Shown here piece after piece: positions 15,294-23,265 of a stretch of DNA of 64,000 nt. How positions within the stretch are numbered: position 1 is the first letter of the stretch; each line of letters begins with the position of its first letter. Made by a program: the position numbers and the translations under genes. Under the pieces are notes generated by a model. The model saw only the letters and a program-made list of their open reading frames with translations, ran no database searches and was not told the DNA's origin. Source of the DNA: Syntrophus sp963665935 (GTDB taxonomy: Bacteria > Desulfobacterota > Syntrophia > Syntrophales > Syntrophaceae); assembly GCA_963665935.1 (NCBI GenBank), contig OY762510.1, positions 3,720,001 to 3,784,000 of the forward strand, given 5' to 3'.

Positions 15294-18200
15294 TTATTTC
15301 TCTTTCAGTTCTACCGGTAGTTCCCTGAAACTCCGGCCTCTCCAGATCATGTAGATCACGGGATAGATGATCAGTTCGAGAATTGTGGAGGTGATGACCC
15401 CGCCGATCATGGGGGCGGCGATGCGCTTCATGACATCAGCCCCGGTGCCGGAACTGAACATGATCGGAACGAGACCCGCCAGGATCACGCTGACCGTCAT
15501 GATCTTCGGCCGGATACGCTTGACGGCGCCATGAAGAATGCTCTCCCGGAGATCGGCCAGGGTATTGAGCCGCCCTTCCCTCTTCCATTGTTCGTAAGCC
15601 AGATCCAGATAGAGGAGCATGACCACGCCAGTTTCCGCATCCAGTCCGGCCAGGGCGATGATGCCCACCCAGACGGCAATGCTCATATTATAATTTAAAA
15701 AGTACAGGAGCCAGAAGGACCCCACCAGGGAGAAGGGAACGGCCAGAAGGACAATGGCGGTCTTCGTGACCGAACGCGTGTTGAAATAGAGGAGCGTAAG
15801 AATGATCAGAAGCGTGAGTGGAATGACCATTTTCAGTCCTTCGTAGGTTTTGACCAGATATTCGTATTCTCCGCTCCACTCCAGGCGGTATCCGGGAGGG
15901 ATTTTCAGGCCGGCCGCCCTCTTCCGGGCGTCCTCAACATAGCTGCCCACATCGCGACCCGAGAAGTCCACGTAAACATAAGAGGTCAAAAGCCCCTCTT
16001 CGCTCTTGATGGCCGTCGGCCCCTTGACCAGCCGGATGTCGGCCATTTCTCCCAAAGGCACCTGGCGGAGGTTCCCTTGAGCCGGAAGGGCCGTTTCCTG
16101 CGCCGCCATGGACAACCCGGAGGCTTCTCCCATGACGGGGACGAGAACCTGCTTCAGGGATTCCACATTGTTCCGCAGTTCCCGGGGATAACGGACATTC
16201 ACGGGATAGCGCCCCCGACCCTCGATGGTGGTCGTCAGGTTCATTCCGCCTACGGCGGACTGCACGATCTCCTGGACATCGTCAACGACGAGATTGTAAC
16301 GGGCCGCCGCCTCCCGATTCACTGCCACATCCAGGAAGTAGCCCGTTGTCACCCGTTCGGCATAGACGCTTCGCGTTCCCGGCACATCCTGAAGGCGGGC
16401 TTCCAGTTCCAGGCCGATCCTTTCGATTTCCCTCAGGTCCGGGCCCAGGATCTTGATCCCTACGGGGGTCCGGATGCCCGTGGCCAGCATGTCAATCCGG
16501 GCCTTGATGGGCATGGTAAACGAATTGGCAACCCCGGGAATGGACAGGGCGTCATTCAATTCGTCCTTCAGCCTGTCCACCGTCATTCCAGGCCGCCATT
16601 TTGACTGCGGCTTGAGATTGATCGTCGTCTCGAACATTTCCGGTGGCGCTGGATCCGTGGCTGTTTCCGCCCTTCCCGCCTTGCCGAAGACCTGGGATAC
16701 CTCTGGGATCTTCTTGATAATCCGGTCCTGGACCTGCAGCAGTTTCGAAACTTCGGAAACGGAGGCACCGGGAGCGGTGACAGGCATATAGAACAGCGTT
16801 CCTTCATCCAGGGGCGGCATGAATTCCGTTCCCAGTCTGAAAAAAGGATAGAGCGATACAACCATGATGATGACGGCCACAAGGATCACCGTCTTCCGGA
16901 AGCGCAACGCCAGGACGGCCACGGGTTCATAGAGGCGGTGGAGGATGCGGCTGACGGGATTTCTTTCTTCGGAAGCGATTTTTCCCCGGATCAGGAGCAC
17001 CATGAGGACGGGCGTCAGCGTCACGGCCAGGAAGGAAGAAAAGAGCATGGCAAAAGTTTTCGTATAAGCCAGGGGCTTAAAGAGCCTTCCCGCCTGCCCC
17101 TGGAGGGTGAAGATGGGAAGGAAACCAACGGTGATGACCAGAAGGGAGAAGAACAGCGAAGGGCCCACCTCTTTGGCCGCTTCGATGATGACCTCCGACC
17201 GTTTCTCCTTTCGGCCGCCGGCTTCCCATTCCTCAAGCTTCTTGTGGGCGTTCTCCACCATGATAATGGAGGCATCGACCATGGCCCCGATGGCGATGGC
17301 GATACCGCTGAGACTCATGACATTGGAAGTAACTCCCAGATAATACATACAGATAAAGGAGAGAACAATGGCCAGGGGCAGAGTGACGATGACAACGAGG
17401 GCCGAGGGCAGATGGAAGAGAAAGACTAAACAGACCACGCTGACGGCAATGGACAGTTTGACGATTTCCTCCTTGAGGGTGTCTACTGCCCGGTTAATAA
17501 GGTCTGAGCGGTCATAGGTGACAACCAGCTTCACCCCCAGGGGCAGGCTCGGCGCGATATCCTTTTTTATCTTTTCCTTGACCCGATCGATCACATTCAG
17601 GACGTTCTCACCGAAGCGGACAACCACAATCCCCCCAACAACCTCTCCCCGACCATCCAGATCCGCCACTCCCCGGCGAATCTCCGGACCAAGCTGAATA
17701 CGGGCCACATCCCTGAGATAGACGGGTGTTCCGGAGGGGGAACGGCCGACGGCGATCGTTTCAATATCCGCGACGGACTTGATATAGCCCCGCCCCCGGA
17801 TCATGTATTCCGCCCCGGAAAATTCCACGACCCGGCCTTCCACATCCGAATTGCTTTTGCGCACGGCTTCCATGACTTTCGGCAGGGGAAGATTATAGGC
17901 GGATAGACGGACGGGATCGACGGTGATCTGATACTGCTTTACAAAACCTCCAATGCTGGCCACCTGGGAGACGCCGGGAACGCTCTCCAGGGCAAGCTTG
18001 AGATTGTAATCCTGGAGGGATCGCAGGTCCGCCAGGTTGGACCGTCCTTTTTCATCCACCAGGGCGTAGGAGAATCCCCATCCCAGACTGGTGGCATCCG
18101 GACCCAGGGTCGGATTGACATCGCCGGGAAGCTTGTTGCGTACGGCCTGCAGATATTCCAGGACCCGGCTCCGGGCCCAGTAGATGTTCGTCCCTTCTTC

Positions 18201-18491
18201 GAAAATCACGTAGATGAAGGAAGTTCCCAAGAAGGAGTATCCCCGGACGGCCTGGACCTTGGGAGCCGCCAGCAGCGTTGAGGAAATGGGGTAGGTCACC
18301 TGGTCTTCTACGAGATCAGGGCTTCGCCCGAGCCATTCTGAATAGATGATGACCTGGGTGTCGCTCAGATCGGGCAGGGCATCGAGGGGGGTGTTTTTCA
18401 CGGCCCACCATCCCCAGATCAGGGCTCCCGTCATCAGCAGAAAAACGAGAAATTTATTCCGTGCACTGAATGAGATGATTCCGGAAATCAT
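15294..18491 (-). CDS. cusA: Heavy-metal RND efflux pump, Cu(I)/Ag(I) type (CusA/SilA-like)
   Basis: Inner-membrane proton-driven pump of a tripartite efflux complex. The 1065-aa protein has the N-terminal DALPDLSDTQVIIYSEWLGRSP region, the VRGYSFLGTSFIYVIFEEGT stretch and an ISLSG(IA)-like TM4 segment (VMSLSGIAIAIGAMVDASIIMVENAHK) with the proton-relay acidic residue. The sequence is closest to the CusA/SilA (monovalent metal) branch of the HME-RND family, as judged by eye. It ends convergently 17 nt from sufB. It is the last gene of the minus-strand order YtkA-like, cusC, cusB, cusA. Confidence 0.93.
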   Translation of the reverse strand: MISGIISFSARNKFLVFLLMTGALIWGWWAVKNTPLDALPDLSDTQVIIYSEWLGRSPDLVEDQVTYPISSTLLAAPKVQAVRGYSFLGTSFIYVIFEEGTNIYWARSRVLEYLQAVRNKLPGDVNPTLGPDATSLGWGFSYALVDEKGRSNLADLRSLQDYNLKLALESVPGVSQVASIGGFVKQYQITVDPVRLSAYNLPLPKVMEAVRKSNSDVEGRVVEFSGAEYMIRGRGYIKSVADIETIAVGRSPSGTPVYLRDVARIQLGPEIRRGVADLDGRGEVVGGIVVVRFGENVLNVIDRVKEKIKKDIAPSLPLGVKLVVTYDRSDLINRAVDTLKEEIVKLSIAVSVVCLVFLFHLPSALVVIVTLPLAIVLSFICMYYLGVTSNVMSLSGIAIAIGAMVDASIIMVENAHKKLEEWEAGGRKEKRSEVIIEAAKEVGPSLFFSLLVITVGFLPIFTLQGQAGRLFKPLAYTKTFAMLFSSFLAVTLTPVLMVLLIRGKIASEERNPVSRILHRLYEPVAVLALRFRKTVILVAVIIMVVSLYPFFRLGTEFMPPLDEGTLFYMPVTAPGASVSEVSKLLQVQDRIIKKIPEVSQVFGKAGRAETATDPAPPEMFETTINLKPQSKWRPGMTVDRLKDELNDALSIPGVANSFTMPIKARIDMLATGIRTPVGIKILGPDLREIERIGLELEARLQDVPGTRSVYAERVTTGYFLDVAVNREAAARYNLVVDDVQEIVQSAVGGMNLTTTIEGRGRYPVNVRYPRELRNNVESLKQVLVPVMGEASGLSMAAQETALPAQGNLRQVPLGEMADIRLVKGPTAIKSEEGLLTSYVYVDFSGRDVGSYVEDARKRAAGLKIPPGYRLEWSGEYEYLVKTYEGLKMVIPLTLLIILTLLYFNTRSVTKTAIVLLAVPFSLVGSFWLLYFLNYNMSIAVWVGIIALAGLDAETGVVMLLYLDLAYEQWKREGRLNTLADLRESILHGAVKRIRPKIMTVSVILAGLVPIMFSSGTGADVMKRIAAPMIGGVITSTILELIIYPVIYMIWRGRSFRELPVELKEK

Positions 18492-18563
18492 GGACGGCTT
18501 CCTCCCTGACGTCGTTGGTGGCGATCATGAATGGTGAGCGTCGGCAACAGGACGGCACCAGCG

Positions 18564-19811
18564 TTAATGCTGATGGCCGGCAAGAGGCTTCACCCCTTTG
18601 AGCTGCGCCTCGGAGTCGATCAGGAAGGTTGCGGAGGCGGCAACCGTCTCCCCGGCCTTGAGCCCTTGGACCACCTCCCGCATCCCGTCCGCCCGGAGGC
18701 CGGACATAATCTGCCGGGGTTCGAAATACCCCTCCCCTTTATCGACATAGACAACCTGTCTCGTTCCTGTATCGATTACCGCATCATCGGGGATGACCAG
18801 TTTCCTGCCCAGTTCAATGCGGATCTCTATCTTGGCGAACATCTTCGGCTTGAGCTTTCCGCCGGGGTTCGGGATGCTCAACCGGATCTTCGCCGTTCGG
18901 GTGTCGTTCGCCAGGGATGGATAGACGAAATCGATGCGGGAGGAAAACGTTTTGCCGGGGAACGCATCCAGGCAAATAACGGCCGACTGATTCACGGCGA
19001 TAGACGACATATCCTGTTCATAGATATCGGCGAGGATCCAGACGCTGGAGAGGTCCGCCAGATCGAAGAGTTTATCCCCAGGCATCACCCGGCTTCCCTT
19101 GAGGGCCATCTTCTCGACGACATAGCCGGACACCGGGCTGAAGATCGTGAGGGTCCGGATGGGCTTTCCCGATTCTTCGATTTTCCGGATCTGCACCTCA
19201 GATATATCCCAGAGTTCCAGCCGCTGCCTGGCCGCCTCCACGACTTCCGCGGCGTCACTGATCACCATGCGGTCGTAATCGCCATTTTTTGTTTTCCGGC
19301 TCCAGCCAAGAACATTGAGCAGTTCCTGCTGTGTGGCCAGCAGTTCCGGACTGTAGATAGCAGCCAGGGGCTCGCCTTTGCGCACGTATTTTCCCGTGTA
19401 ATCGACATAGAGATGTTCGATCCAGCCTTCGATCTTCGTATTGACCGTTGCCAGCCGTCGCTCGTCGTATTCCACACGGCCGACGGTACGGATCGTCTTG
19501 CGGAGTGGAACAAGAGAGACAGCAACGGTCTTGACGCCCATCAACGGTTGTTTATCCACAGGGATTTCCACCGTGGGCGCTTCTTCCTGCACGGGCTCCC
19601 GGGCAACCGGTTCCGGTGCTGCAGGGGGAGAAGCGGAGCCATGCCCTTCATGGCCTGTTGCTGCCGGCGCCGCAGCCGCCTGCAGCTTCTCCGGGTTTGC
19701 CGCTTTCCCCTGTTTCCCGTCTTTATGAAAGAAGAAAAAAGCGGTCCCCACCCCCAGGGCGACGACAAAAACCAGCACGCTGATGCCGAGAATCCAGTTG
19801 TTTTTTTTCAT
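18564..19811 (-). CDS. cusB: Periplasmic adaptor (membrane fusion) protein of the Cus-type efflux system
   Basis: Links the RND pump to the outer-membrane channel. The product (415 aa) begins with an N-terminal membrane anchor (WILGISVLVFVVALGVGTAFFFF), then a low-complexity Ala/Pro/Glu linker with HEGHG, the beta-barrel/lipoyl segments (VEYDERRLATVNTKIEGWIEHLYVDYTGKYVRKGEPL) and the CusB-type C-terminus (VIPDDAVIDTGTRQVVYVDKG). The frame is open to a TTG at 19817, but AAGGAG and spacing favour the ATG at 19811, two bases after the cusC stop. No C-terminal CusF-like domain is present; the tail ends AGHQH. Confidence 0.92.
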   Translation of the reverse strand: MKKNNWILGISVLVFVVALGVGTAFFFFHKDGKQGKAANPEKLQAAAAPAATGHEGHGSASPPAAPEPVAREPVQEEAPTVEIPVDKQPLMGVKTVAVSLVPLRKTIRTVGRVEYDERRLATVNTKIEGWIEHLYVDYTGKYVRKGEPLAAIYSPELLATQQELLNVLGWSRKTKNGDYDRMVISDAAEVVEAARQRLELWDISEVQIRKIEESGKPIRTLTIFSPVSGYVVEKMALKGSRVMPGDKLFDLADLSSVWILADIYEQDMSSIAVNQSAVICLDAFPGKTFSSRIDFVYPSLANDTRTAKIRLSIPNPGGKLKPKMFAKIEIRIELGRKLVIPDDAVIDTGTRQVVYVDKGEGYFEPRQIMSGLRADGMREVVQGLKAGETVAASATFLIDSEAQLKGVKPLAGHQH

Positions 19812-19813
19812 CG

Positions 19814-21076
19814 TCAAGGCTCCTTTTTTCCGATCAGGGCGTCAATCCGTGCGATCGCCTTTTGCTTTTCCACGACCTGTGTCCAGGAAAGAACCTCTAC
19901 ATCCAGGAAAACCCGGATCCGGCTGACGACGGTCAGGACATCATTTTTCCCCGTCATGTAGCCGGCAAGTGCGGCTTCGAAATCCTGGGACGCCTTGGGG
20001 ACCAGGGCCTTCCCGTATAAAGAGATCAATCGGTCTGCAGCCGCCACCATAGCGTAATTATCCCGGATGCCGGCAGCAGCCATGAGTCTCGCCCCCTCCA
20101 GGTCGTATTTCGCTTCCTGAAGCATCGCTGTCGCTTCCCGGACGGCCGGGTCCTGTTTCCATTTGTAATACAGAGGGATATTGAAGGTGGTCGTCAGCAT
20201 GTACATGCTCGTGCTACTCAGATCACCTCCGCGCTGGTTGGTCTGGGCCGCCACAGTGAAATCGGGATAATACTCCCTCTTCGCCATGCGTATCCTGGCT
20301 TCGGCGGCATCTACCCTTTTCTTTGCGGCCTGGATATCCGGGGAACCCTCATAGGCCGCCGCAATCAGGCCATCTACCGGGGCATCGTAAACCGCATCGT
20401 CTACAGGAGCAGGACGTCCCATGGTCGCGTAAGCCTCCCGTCCCAGGGTCAGGTTCATCATCGCTTCGAGGGACTTGATCTTCTGTTGAAGCATCTCCTC
20501 CTTTTCCCGGAGCATGTACTTTTCCGTCTGGGCCATGAGGACGTCCTGCTGGGCGCCGTTTCCGGAGGCGTAACGGGCGATGGCGGCCCCTTCCATCCGA
20601 ATATTGAGAACGGTTTTCTCCCGGATCAGGTCGATATTCCGGTAGGCGAGAAAGAGATCGAAGTAGAGCTCCTTCACCCGGGCAGCCGTCTTGAGGCGGA
20701 CTCCCTCATAGGCCGCCCGGAGACCGTCGGCATCGGCAGTTGCCATCTCTCCCTTGAGGCCTCTTTTTCCAAAGAAGGGGAAGGTCTGGGAGGCGGAGAA
20801 GATCCACTGGGCGTCGGGACTGTCTCCATAAGTATACCGGGACGTCCCTTCGTTCTGATAACCAACCATGACCATGGGATCGGGAAGTGCCCGTGTCTGC
20901 CGGGTTCGGTATTCCGCCGCGTCGATCCGCGCTTCGGCGGCACGAATCTCCTGGTTGTTCTTCAGGGATTCCGCGATCAGAGATCCGAGATTGAGGTCTT
21001 CCGCCGCCGCGGACGTCGAACCAGGGATCGCCAGGAGAAGGACAACAAGCAACTGGCGGATAACGGACATTACCAT
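19814..21076 (-). CDS. cusC: Outer-membrane efflux channel (TolC/CusC family)
   Basis: Outer-membrane exit duct for the Cus-type pump. The 420-aa protein has a signal peptide (SVIRQLLVVLLLAIPGSTSA) and two OEP repeats with long coiled-coil helices (EIRAAEARIDAAEYRTRQTRALPDPM, and IQAAKKRVDAAEARIRMAKREYYPDFTV). These are typical of TolC-family proteins. The ATG at 21076 has GAGGAGG seven bases away, so it is preferred over the ATG two codons later. Gene spacing to cusB is two bases. Confidence 0.92.
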   Translation of the reverse strand: MVMSVIRQLLVVLLLAIPGSTSAAAEDLNLGSLIAESLKNNQEIRAAEARIDAAEYRTRQTRALPDPMVMVGYQNEGTSRYTYGDSPDAQWIFSASQTFPFFGKRGLKGEMATADADGLRAAYEGVRLKTAARVKELYFDLFLAYRNIDLIREKTVLNIRMEGAAIARYASGNGAQQDVLMAQTEKYMLREKEEMLQQKIKSLEAMMNLTLGREAYATMGRPAPVDDAVYDAPVDGLIAAAYEGSPDIQAAKKRVDAAEARIRMAKREYYPDFTVAAQTNQRGGDLSSTSMYMLTTTFNIPLYYKWKQDPAVREATAMLQEAKYDLEGARLMAAAGIRDNYAMVAAADRLISLYGKALVPKASQDFEAALAGYMTGKNDVLTVVSRIRVFLDVEVLSWTQVVEKQKAIARIDALIGKKEP

Positions 21077-21129
21077 TCAGGAACCTCCTCCCCGATCTGC
21101 CATCGGGATCATTTTTATGTCATTTCACT

Positions 21130-21519
21130 CTACCGCACATCCACAGTGAACTTTGTGGATGCCAATTTCCCCTGCCGATTGATCTTTACGGTCACGTTCC
21201 AGGAACCCGCCATGGAAAATTTCACCGCAGCGCCATACTTTCCACCCTGAAGTTTGGTGTCCGTCCTGTAATTCATTGCGGGCATCCCCGGCATCGCGGG
21301 CATACCGTAATCAACGGAGACCCGGGCATCCGTGACTTCCCGACCGGAAGAATCCTTCAGGCCGATTTCCAGATTGTTGTTCCCTACAATCGGGGGATTT
21401 CTGTCGATTCGAATCGTTACATCGAGATCACCGGCTTTCTTGTTGATGATGTAATCCTTTGCTTCCGCCAGACCGGCGAAGAGCAGACAAACCAGTACAA
21501 GCCACACGATTTTTTTCAT
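21130..21519 (-). CDS. Secreted YtkA-like protein with Met-rich loop, cus operon
   Basis: A 129-aa protein with a signal peptide (KKIVWLVLVCLLFAGLAEA) and an immunoglobulin-like beta-sandwich of the YtkA/FixH type. Segments include VTIRIDRNPPIVGNNNLEIGL and the C-terminal GSWNVTVKINRQG. Between them lies the loop YGMPAMPGMPAMNY, with four methionines able to bind soft metals. It is the first gene of the Cus operon, 53 nt before cusC, so a periplasmic copper-binding or chaperone role analogous to CusF is plausible. That role is inferred from context, not family knowledge. AAGGAGG precedes the ATG. Confidence 0.75.
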   Translation of the reverse strand: MKKIVWLVLVCLLFAGLAEAKDYIINKKAGDLDVTIRIDRNPPIVGNNNLEIGLKDSSGREVTDARVSVDYGMPAMPGMPAMNYRTDTKLQGGKYGAAVKFSMAGSWNVTVKINRQGKLASTKFTVDVR

Positions 21520-21540
21520 AATTTTCCTCCTTTTTATCTA

Positions 21541-21569
21541 CTTATATCAGACACTTAAGATTCATGCAA
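21541..21569 (-). promoter_or_regulatory. Candidate promoter of the cus operon
   Basis: Minus strand: TTGCAT (21569-21564), 17-bp spacer, TATAAG (21546-21541). Transcription would begin near 21534. Just upstream of the -35 is an imperfect dyad, ACGG-N7-CCGT (21577-21591), which could be a regulator site. Confidence 0.5.
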
Positions 21570-21591
21570 CCACGGAACATCACCGTTTTAA

Positions 21592-21998
21592 TGTGCCACT
21601 CCTGCGGAGTCTGTTCCTAACGGGATTGCATGGAATGCCTGGTCAATAAATCCCTGACTTCGGCTGAACTGTAATTGGGACCTGTTGTTAAGGATGCGTC
21701 CTCGGTCCGGAGAAAGTGGCGGCCACATTCCGGACCTTTGGCATCTTCGCTGAAAGCATGAGTATCGAAAAGCCGCCCGGGGAGATCGCCCTGATTCTGC
21801 GGGAAGACCTCTGCCACACCCTGCCAGGGCCTTATCGAACAACACCGGAGGTCCTGGACCCACTGGCGCGTCCGGTAAAATGGCCTGAGGGAAATCATGA
21901 GAGTGTCGGTTTTTCTTTTTGAAGTCCGGTTTTTCAAGGAAAAATACTTTACTCGGATCTTTCCCTGGCTTCTAGCAATAGATTCGATACGGAACCCA
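21592..21998. other. Non-coding or degenerate stretch between the cus operon and the DMT transporter gene
   Basis: Open frames here on both strands are short, lack ribosome binding sites and show no recognisable protein pattern. Composition is like the neighbouring genes, so a decayed gene is possible. I see no RNA gene, and no hairpin with a T run. Confidence 0.4.
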
Positions 21999-23042
21999 TC
22001 AATGACCGTGCCGATGATGGATGTCAGGCCAATGCAGGTGAGCATGGGTCATTGGCTCATGCACATGGTAATGGTCATGCTTACCTTTGTGTTCCGCCTC
22101 ATCGTGCTCATGGAGATGATGTTCGTCATGCTCATGGGGGTGGGCATGAGCGAGCGGTTGATGCCGGTGAAGATGCCGGTGCACCTCAAAGTAGAGAAAG
22201 AACATCCCGGAAAGCATAATCAGCGCCGCTACCCAGTATTCCACCGGTGGTCGTTCTCCAAGAACGATAACGGAAAGGATGGTGCCAATGAAGGGACCCG
22301 AGGCAAACCATGTGCTCGTTCTCGCCGACCCGATTTCCCTCAGGGCATGAATAAAGAAGACCAGGCTCGCCCCGTAGCTGAGTGCCCCAATGACGAGCAC
22401 TCCCGATACCTGAAAGGCGGTGGCATGGCTTTCGAACAGGAACAGGGAGAGGAGAACGTTGAATATCCCGGCACTCCAACCTTTTATGCATGCCAGAAGA
22501 GCAGCGGGAATGGATTCCAGTTCCCGAGTCAGATTATTATCGATTCCCCAAAGGATGCAGGCAGCAAGCACGGAGAGCCCGGGAATCGACAACTGGACAC
22601 TATTACTGCCGGTAAAAACGATAAGAATCGAAGCACCGATTATAAATACCTTTCCAATCCAGACTCTGTAGCCTATATACTCACGGAAGACCATCCATGC
22701 AATCAGCGTCGTAGCCACGGCCTCGAAGTTGAGAAGTAGAGAGACCTCGGAAGCCGTCCCGAAGCGAATGCTATATGCCAGGAAGAGTGGAGCTGCCACA
22801 CCGCCGGATACAATTGCACCAGCAAGGTCAGCCCGCTGTCTCCTGGAAAGCCCTCTCAAGATTTCGTAGACCTGTATTTTTTGACGGAGTACCGCTCCTG
22901 TAAGCCCTAATCCTGATCCCAGGTAAAGAAGCCCCGCAAGGAGCGCTGAAGGCATCTGCCCCACGATTGCCTTGCAAGCGACAGGAGACATTCCAAAAAG
23001 TATTGCCGAGAAAATTGCCAGGTGCTGCCCCTTTTTTCCCAT
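21999..23042 (-). CDS. EamA/DMT-superfamily transporter with long histidine-rich C-terminal tail
   Basis: Inner-membrane transporter of 347 aa with ten hydrophobic segments in two EamA repeats (AILFGMSPVACKAIVGQMPSA at the start; ASTWFASGPFIGTILSVIVLGERPP in the second). After the last span, from about residue 287, the chain becomes extremely rich in histidine (HRHLHRHQPLAHAHPHEHDE and on to HRHGH, over twenty His in 60 residues). Such tails bind Ni, Zn, Co or Cu. Most EamA proteins export metabolites; this tail suggests metal transport or metal sensing. The start is at ATG 23042, with a weak ribosome binding site. The gene is followed by a gap before the cus operon. Confidence 0.85.
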   Translation of the reverse strand: MGKKGQHLAIFSAILFGMSPVACKAIVGQMPSALLAGLLYLGSGLGLTGAVLRQKIQVYEILRGLSRRQRADLAGAIVSGGVAAPLFLAYSIRFGTASEVSLLLNFEAVATTLIAWMVFREYIGYRVWIGKVFIIGASILIVFTGSNSVQLSIPGLSVLAACILWGIDNNLTRELESIPAALLACIKGWSAGIFNVLLSLFLFESHATAFQVSGVLVIGALSYGASLVFFIHALREIGSARTSTWFASGPFIGTILSVIVLGERPPVEYWVAALIMLSGMFFLYFEVHRHLHRHQPLAHAHPHEHDEHHLHEHDEAEHKGKHDHYHVHEPMTHAHLHWPDIHHRHGH

Positions 23043-23135
23043 CTTTATGAAAGAGACCTCGATTCAGTTTATCGAACTAACTCAGATCTAAAGTCGATGT
23101 GGACCGGGATAACCGATTAAAATAACATTAAAATT

Positions 23136-23163
23136 ATTATGCCTGAATACAGGCATCAGTCAA
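23136..23163 (-). promoter_or_regulatory. Promoter with palindromic operator upstream of the His-rich transporter
   Basis: Minus strand: TTGACT (23163-23158), 16-bp spacer, CATAAT (23141-23136). A perfect dyad ATGCCTG-TATT-CAGGCAT (23139-23156) fills the spacer and touches the -10, as an operator for a dimeric repressor or MerR-like activator would. The transcript would begin about 85 nt before the gene. Confidence 0.5.
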
Positions 23164-23265
23164 TAGCTGAAAATGATGACTCTTGAAGAGGATCCCTAAA
23201 GCTTTTCTTTTACACTTAATTGGGCTTTTGTGCCCACTGGGATCTCTAACCTTCTGAATTCACTA

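Noticed and set aside
21617..22045. Frames on both strands upstream of the cus operon
   Set aside because: No start signal or family pattern, and one overlaps the His-rich gene end. Treated as non-coding or decayed.
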